This document shows, in pieces, positions 58,923-64,000 of a stretch of 64,000 bases of DNA. Origin of the DNA: Isoetes taiwanensis (Eukaryota > Streptophyta > Lycopodiopsida > Isoetales > Isoetaceae); NCBI GenBank assembly GCA_021234155.1, contig JAJEKV010000041.1, forward strand, positions 13,154,689 through 13,218,688, written 5' to 3'. The position numbers were made by a program, and so were the translations under genes. Under the pieces are notes generated by a model that was not told the DNA's origin, did no database searches, and was given only the letters and a program-made list of their open reading frames with translations. Positions within the stretch are counted from its first letter, which is position 1. Every line of letters starts with the position of its first letter.

Positions 58923-60846
58923 GATAATATCCAACACTTCGACACATAAACTTCTATTCATAAGTTCTCAACCCATGGTCACATAATCTCACCTAGCTAC
59001 ACTTAGCTTGAGATTACTTAGGCAACCTTTTGACCTTGGAAAATCCAATAGTCCTTCAAACTCACCCCTAACATCAGTTTTATTAGCATTCAAGTCCCAA
59101 CCCTTGAAGCGGCATTGCTAACAACAGCTTTTGACCATACAATAGCTTTCCATTGAGCTCTAATCCATTCAATTCTTGATCCTAAGTCAGAAATTCCATG
59201 AATAAAGTAGTCGAAGATTAAGAAGTTTTCACAACCCCAAGACACAATTAGGTTGAATTCCAATCTTTCACAACGCGCTCATTACCGATGTCATAAAATC
59301 TTTCCTCCCTCGGAGAAATTGAGCCATTCAAGCAAACCCTTGCTTAGAAAGGACAAATTGTTGGATGACTATAGTTTAAATCTATAAATGCACTACTATA
59401 GATGTGCATATTACACCTATGAATGGGCGCATCACATCTCCAAGTGCAAATTGATAACCATTCTCCCTCTTCCTCCCCTTGGGAAAGAAATGGAGAAGAA
59501 GCACGTACTTAAATTTCCATATGAATTCTAATTATCTACACCGATAATTAGTTGTTCCACAATCGAATTAGGGACACATCATTATGATTAAAAGCAAGGT
59601 TACCATGTTGCTCATAATTATTCAGGCATTGCTTGAATCTTGTGAACCAAAAAGATCTTGGTTCAACCATTGCTTAATAAAATCCAACATAGAATTACAC
59701 AATATCTTGCCTAGCTTAAACCAATGCTATGGACTGATATCATGTACATGGTATATTTTCAATTTGTAAAGCATATTACCTTGCTATCTATGTTCCTTGG
59801 TAGAGGAACTATAAGTAGCCTCGTAATAAGTTAATCTCTATGACCTATGTCGTAGTTGCATAACCTATTCCATTTATATGGAACAATACATCAACTTGTG
59901 TATCAATAGTGCACCCATTCACTCTATTTACACGCTTTATCTAATTGAAAATAACACAAATGATTACTTTATTTGATGCAGCTATCTTACCTTGATGGCA
60001 TCGATTTACCAAGTAACCAATCTAGGCCTAGATGAAAATCTTATCCAGTGTTCACAGTATTGCGCCCAGTGTAATATATATACATTAAAACATTAAAACT
60101 TTTCAATTTCGACTCCCAGAGTCGATTCGTTATTTTGAACAAAAAGAAAGGAAGTGTAGACAAGTCAAAGGTCTATCTTGTCCGATTCCGACATAAACCA
60201 AAGTCCTTTTGTGGTCAAACTCAAGAATATGCACAAAGCATTAGTGTATAATATCCAGAATAGTTACACATTCTTAAGTAGCTTCAATGGACTTTTATGC
60301 TCAAATGACCAACTCATCCATCTCTTAACATCCCGGATGTTAAGCTAGGAATATCGAGTAACAATATGGCTGGTTTCAATTGCCCAGATATATATCCATA
60401 CGGGATTATTGCAATCAATACCAAGTATGGTCACTTGACCTACTATCATGGTAGATACCATATGTTTGGACTTCCCCTTCAGCATGGAATCCCAGACTCC
60501 CAGGGTCCTAATGGAAGCTCTGCTTCCAAAACACAGTATTTAAATTGCTGAGTCCAATCACGTAGGAACCAATGTGAAGTTCACCTCAACAATTCCTAAT
60601 TTTTGTGAACTTCTAGCACGGACCCTAGGTCGTGCTCTATTGATTCCTCGAGTATATAATAACATAGCCATCACCAATTCCTTACAAAAAATTGGTTAAG
60701 GGCTAACAAAGTTGGAATGAGTCGTCTACCTCCCACCATTAAGCCCCGGGCTCCCCACGACGCAACTGCTTAGCATCACTAAGGTGCCAAAGGCAAATGG
60801 TCCACTTCCAAAGTGTACATGTAGCCAGCAAACCCAGTTGCGGTTT
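58923..60846. other. Spacer without recognised gene
   Basis: AT-rich sequence with many short ORFs on both strands. A 61-codon ORF at 60366-60551 (MAGFNCPDIYPYGI...) shows no family motif. Nothing else is recognised. Confidence 0.4.
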
Positions 60847-60847
60847 T

Positions 60848-61760
60848 GTAACACCCCGTGCTGCAGGCAAGAACCCCAAGCCCTTTAGAGTACTAGCCGG
60901 CTAATAATAATGGATAATAGTTAGCTAAGTTAATAATATTAACCTTAGAAACTATTAAAGTTATAAAGGGTGGAATTAGGAACCCGTTATCAGCCAGCAA
61001 GCTTCAACGTAGTTAGATTCCGGCCCCTTTTTGGACGATTATGCTCCTGGACTGCTCAATTGGACTGCCCCTTTTTGAACTTCCCATGCTCAATTGATAT
61101 TAATCCCCTGGATTAGTATGAAGCCCAGCTTCATAAGTAGTTCTACCTCAAAAACTAGTACTGCAACAGCAGTATTGCTCAATCAACAGAGCAAGAACAC
61201 AAACACAATGGATAATTCCCAACTATCAAGAAAGCTTTGGGAATAATCCCAAAGAGGTTGTATTGATCTCTGATCAATCCCTAAAGACGCATCACAGCAG
61301 TATATCAAAGGAATAGAAGAAATCGATCTTCAAGGCAGCACCAAAAGCTATCCTCTAGGAATCGATGTCCTTCCCAAAATGGCCTCAATCCTTTATGTAC
61401 TAGTGGCAAGGCTTAGATTAGCCCCTGAAAAGGCTTTGGGCCTTTTTCCAGCCTTGAAATCCGTCCTCCCTCTACAGATTCGGGACCTTTTAAGGCTGCT
61501 GTTCGTGATAACAGAGAAAAACGAATTCCCCTAAGGAGAGCCCAACCAATGGGGTTCCTCCACATAGACCCCTCCAAAGGTCTACATTAACATTACATTT
61601 AAATTGCATGTTAACATACGAAACAAATGCCATTGAGAAATAACCCAACACTGCCCCTGGGCAGTAACGGCCACTTGGAACGTTCCCAAGCCACCCAGTG
61701 GCACTTCCAAGGCCAACTCACAACTACTGCCCCTAGGCAGTCTCCCAGGTCTTAAAAATT
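60848..61760 (+). repeat. Possible LTR fragment starting TGTAACACCCC
   Basis: The start tgtaacaccccgtgctgcag is typical of plant gypsy-type LTRs. No matching end or second copy is in the window, so the extent is unknown and the call is weak. Confidence 0.25.
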
Positions 61761-62594
61761 GTAACAAAGCAGCAGTGCATACTCTATTGGAACTCGATTA
61801 GTGAAGTTGGCTGCAGCTGCTATACTTCCTTTCCATTTTTGGCACATTAAAGAGATTATCATGCTTTAGATTACTCTAGATGCTGGCTACACATGCATAA
61901 AGTGTTGTCCAATTAGTGAAGACAACCCTATGGGCATAATTCAGCATGTTCCCTTTATGGCATCAAATGGAGAAATATGGGTTATGCTTAGATCCACAGA
62001 GACAATTGGAAGAATATGTATGGCCACAAAAAAAAAAGATGGGGTTTACATGTAAACCAATGCTACTCTCACCAAGTTTCCAAATCCAAATTGTAGTATG
62101 TTCCTTGTTGTTATGTATACGGTGGTTGTGCTCCTGCAGCATTGCTACTAATCATCTAAGGCTATGAATATAGTGTGTAGTTGAATCATCTTCTTTTGAA
62201 AATTATTATGGTGGATATACAAAGGTATTGTGGGGGGCATTTTTGCGTCCGCCAAGCACCCCATCAGCACCGCACCCCTAAGTTTTTTTTTAATTGAAGT
62301 TGTGAAGTTTTAAGAGAATCTTTTACCCGTCAAACCCTATGAAGCCTTTCTTGTTACATTCCCACTCCACGCTCCATTTTCAAAGCTCTGACATTTGTCG
62401 AGGCCGATCGTTCAAGCACTATGATGAATGTCGAGGACCCTATGGAAGGTACTGAACCCAGATCGTTTGCAGCGCAATCATGAAATGTCTTGTCCAGAAA
62501 AGGTATGGTTAAATTTTTTTTTTTTTCCATTGATTTTAAGCACAACTCTGTATCCGGCAGAGGTAACCCTAAGGCTTGCCCATAGACGGCGGCT

Positions 62595-64000
62595 ATGAAG
62601 ATTGCGACCTCTGAGTTGGAGTTTCACATGTACAGGGGTTTGCCAAATGAAGGTAGAGATCCTTCATCACTATCTTGGGATGACTGTCCCATGTCAGATT
62701 TTCTTACTGTTTGGACTAATCAATTGATAAGAATGAAAATAAAATTATATAAGGTGAGACCTGAATTCCATGATGAGCTTTAGGATTTGGTGCATAAGGT
62801 TTACCAATTTGGATTGAAGAATAATGAAGCTGGAACTATCTTTGCTGGGGGATTTGCTTGGCAACACACTAAAAGGGCTCTTGCTAACCCTGGTAGCTAC
62901 AAGCTTGATTGGGCAAGATTTGCGTGGGGCAGTTTACAAATCTCTAAAAGGAATAACAAGAAAAGAACTACAATTGAGGAGTTGGGGTTAAGTAATGTAG
63001 CAGCTGCAATTTGTACTTTGGAAACTAACCAACATGGCTTGCAGTCTGAGATGTCGGCTTTGGAGCAAGACTTAAAAGCAAAGGAGATGCAGATGGTTGA
63101 GACCAATGGAGAACTTGCTGGTTATGATCGTATGGCAGCAACTCTATCCAAACGCATCACTGAAGCTAGAAATAAGTTGCAGGATTTGAAGGAAGTATGC
63201 CCAGACAAGAGAATTGCATTGATTCAGTTGGAGCAAGAAGAGAATACATATGGCCTTTCATTACTAACTGTTTTACTGCAGAAAAAAGATGCTGATAATA
63301 GGTCTTTTCTCGAGTATGATATTAGCAAAATTAAGTTGTCTCTTGAGATGACAAAAGAATCATTAGAAGGCTTGGAGACAAGGATAAGCAACCTAAAACA
63401 TTTAAATCATTCTTTCGTGCATGAGTCACTAATTAGGCCTACTGCGGGTATTTGGACACAGGTAGATAGGGCATCTGGTTGTTCAGTTTGCAAGTGCATT
63501 TGCATTGTGGACATAAGTTCCACTTATTTTGTTTTCAAATATGCATTGAAAACATGCATTGCATAGTGTGCAAAGAAGACCTGCCTGCTGATTTATAGCA
63601 AGAGTTGGGCTACCTTGAATTCAACCCAGACAATGGCAAGCAGGAAGATGAAAGTAGCACTGAAGGCTCTGATCCAATGTCAGATGAGGAAGATGTAGAA
63701 GTTGTGAACGACAAACCCACTAAATTGCAAGTAAAAAGAAGATTTACAAGGTCGATGACAAGCCCATCAAAAAGTGAGTTTCATTTATTTCTTTGCTTGC
63801 TTTTGAGTTTTTATTTTCATATTAACTAGGAGGCATGTATGTGTAGAGAGATTAGAGCGTGACCCCGAGGTGGAGATTAAAGAATCAGGTGTATATTTTG
63901 TGCATTTCTTGCATTTGAGGTTCAATTCAAAAGTAGATGGTCATAAACCATTTGATAGGTGCTACTTTTGTAGCAGAAGATGAGGAAGACGTAGAAGTTG
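62595..64000 (+). pseudogene. Coiled-coil protein with RING-like C-terminus, decayed, runs off the window
   Basis: From ATG 62595 one frame stays open to about 63480 except for TAG at 62782, where the protein frame continues unchanged. The first ~130 codons (SWDDCPMSDFLTVWTNQLI, LKNNEAGTIFAGGFAWQHTK) match no family I know. The next ~150 form a charged, heptad-like region (LEQDLKAKEMQMVETNGELA, LSLEMTKESLEGLETRISNL). CSVCK at 63479-63493 is followed, after a one-base shift, by HLHCGHKFHLFCFQICIENM and HCIVCKEDL. The order C-x2-C, C-x-H-x2-H-x2-C, C-x2-C is RING-H2-like, with a short first loop. An acidic tail (GSDPMSDEEDVEVV) and an intron-like gap (gtgagt at 63773 to ttttgtag at 63968) follow, and EDEEDVEV appears again at the edge. 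Two lesions make it a likely pseudogene; RING proteins often act as ubiquitin ligases. Confidence 0.55.

Noticed and set aside
1-64000. tRNA, rRNA and CRISPR arrays
   Set aside because: None was seen. The only tRNA-like sequence is the doubtful SINE head, and the tandem repeats have no repeat-spacer regularity.

Overview
The window is nuclear DNA of a land plant with a large, repeat-rich genome. Two intact intron-rich plant genes, decayed copies of plant-type cellular genes (AP180/ANTH, PPR, EXO70) and a dense layer of plant retrotransposons support this. A fern or gymnosperm is more likely than a compact angiosperm genome, but the species cannot be fixed from sequence alone.

Layout. 1-2770: 3' part of a Ty1/copia element with its probable 3' LTR. 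3180-3940: a periodic T-rich repeat and a broken Ty3/gypsy RT fragment. 4763-7315: an island of dead host-gene pieces, with an AP180-type ANTH pseudogene and a PPR pseudogene (+) and an EXO70 pseudogene (-), around a 477-bp palindromic element. 7641-8163: a second foldback element. 8225-22976: one 14.75-kb LTR retrotransposon on the minus strand, with ~1.62-kb LTRs, PBS and PPT. It keeps only an integrase C-terminus of recognisable pol, has a tandem array of palindromic hairpins in its 5' leader, and is interrupted by a 2.8-kb Helitron (10046-12883) that carries exon-like sequence.

23911-29658: a complete 20-exon gene for a fatty-acid-amide-hydrolase-type amidase (597 aa, all catalytic residues present). 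29659-37300: intergenic, with a possible SINE, tandem repeats and a LINE fragment. 37676-38995: a complete 4-exon Rab5-interacting / RCAF1-family membrane protein gene (134 aa). 40300-47912: three copies of a non-LTR family that carries only an L1-type ORF1 and shares one 3' end, reminiscent of mammalian 'half-L1' elements. 48000-54700: mostly unidentified, with one Cys-rich ORF. 54780-58922: a decayed LINE with ORF1, endonuclease and RT, whose RT active site is destroyed. 58923-62590: no gene seen. 62595-64000: a decayed multi-exon coiled-coil gene with a RING-like C-terminus that runs off the right edge.

Only the amidase and the Rab5-interacting protein look functional. They are independent housekeeping-type genes on the same strand. 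The rest is nested mobile DNA and captured or dead gene pieces. Exon boundaries were derived by hand from splice signals, phase continuity and family similarity; no database or alignment was run.
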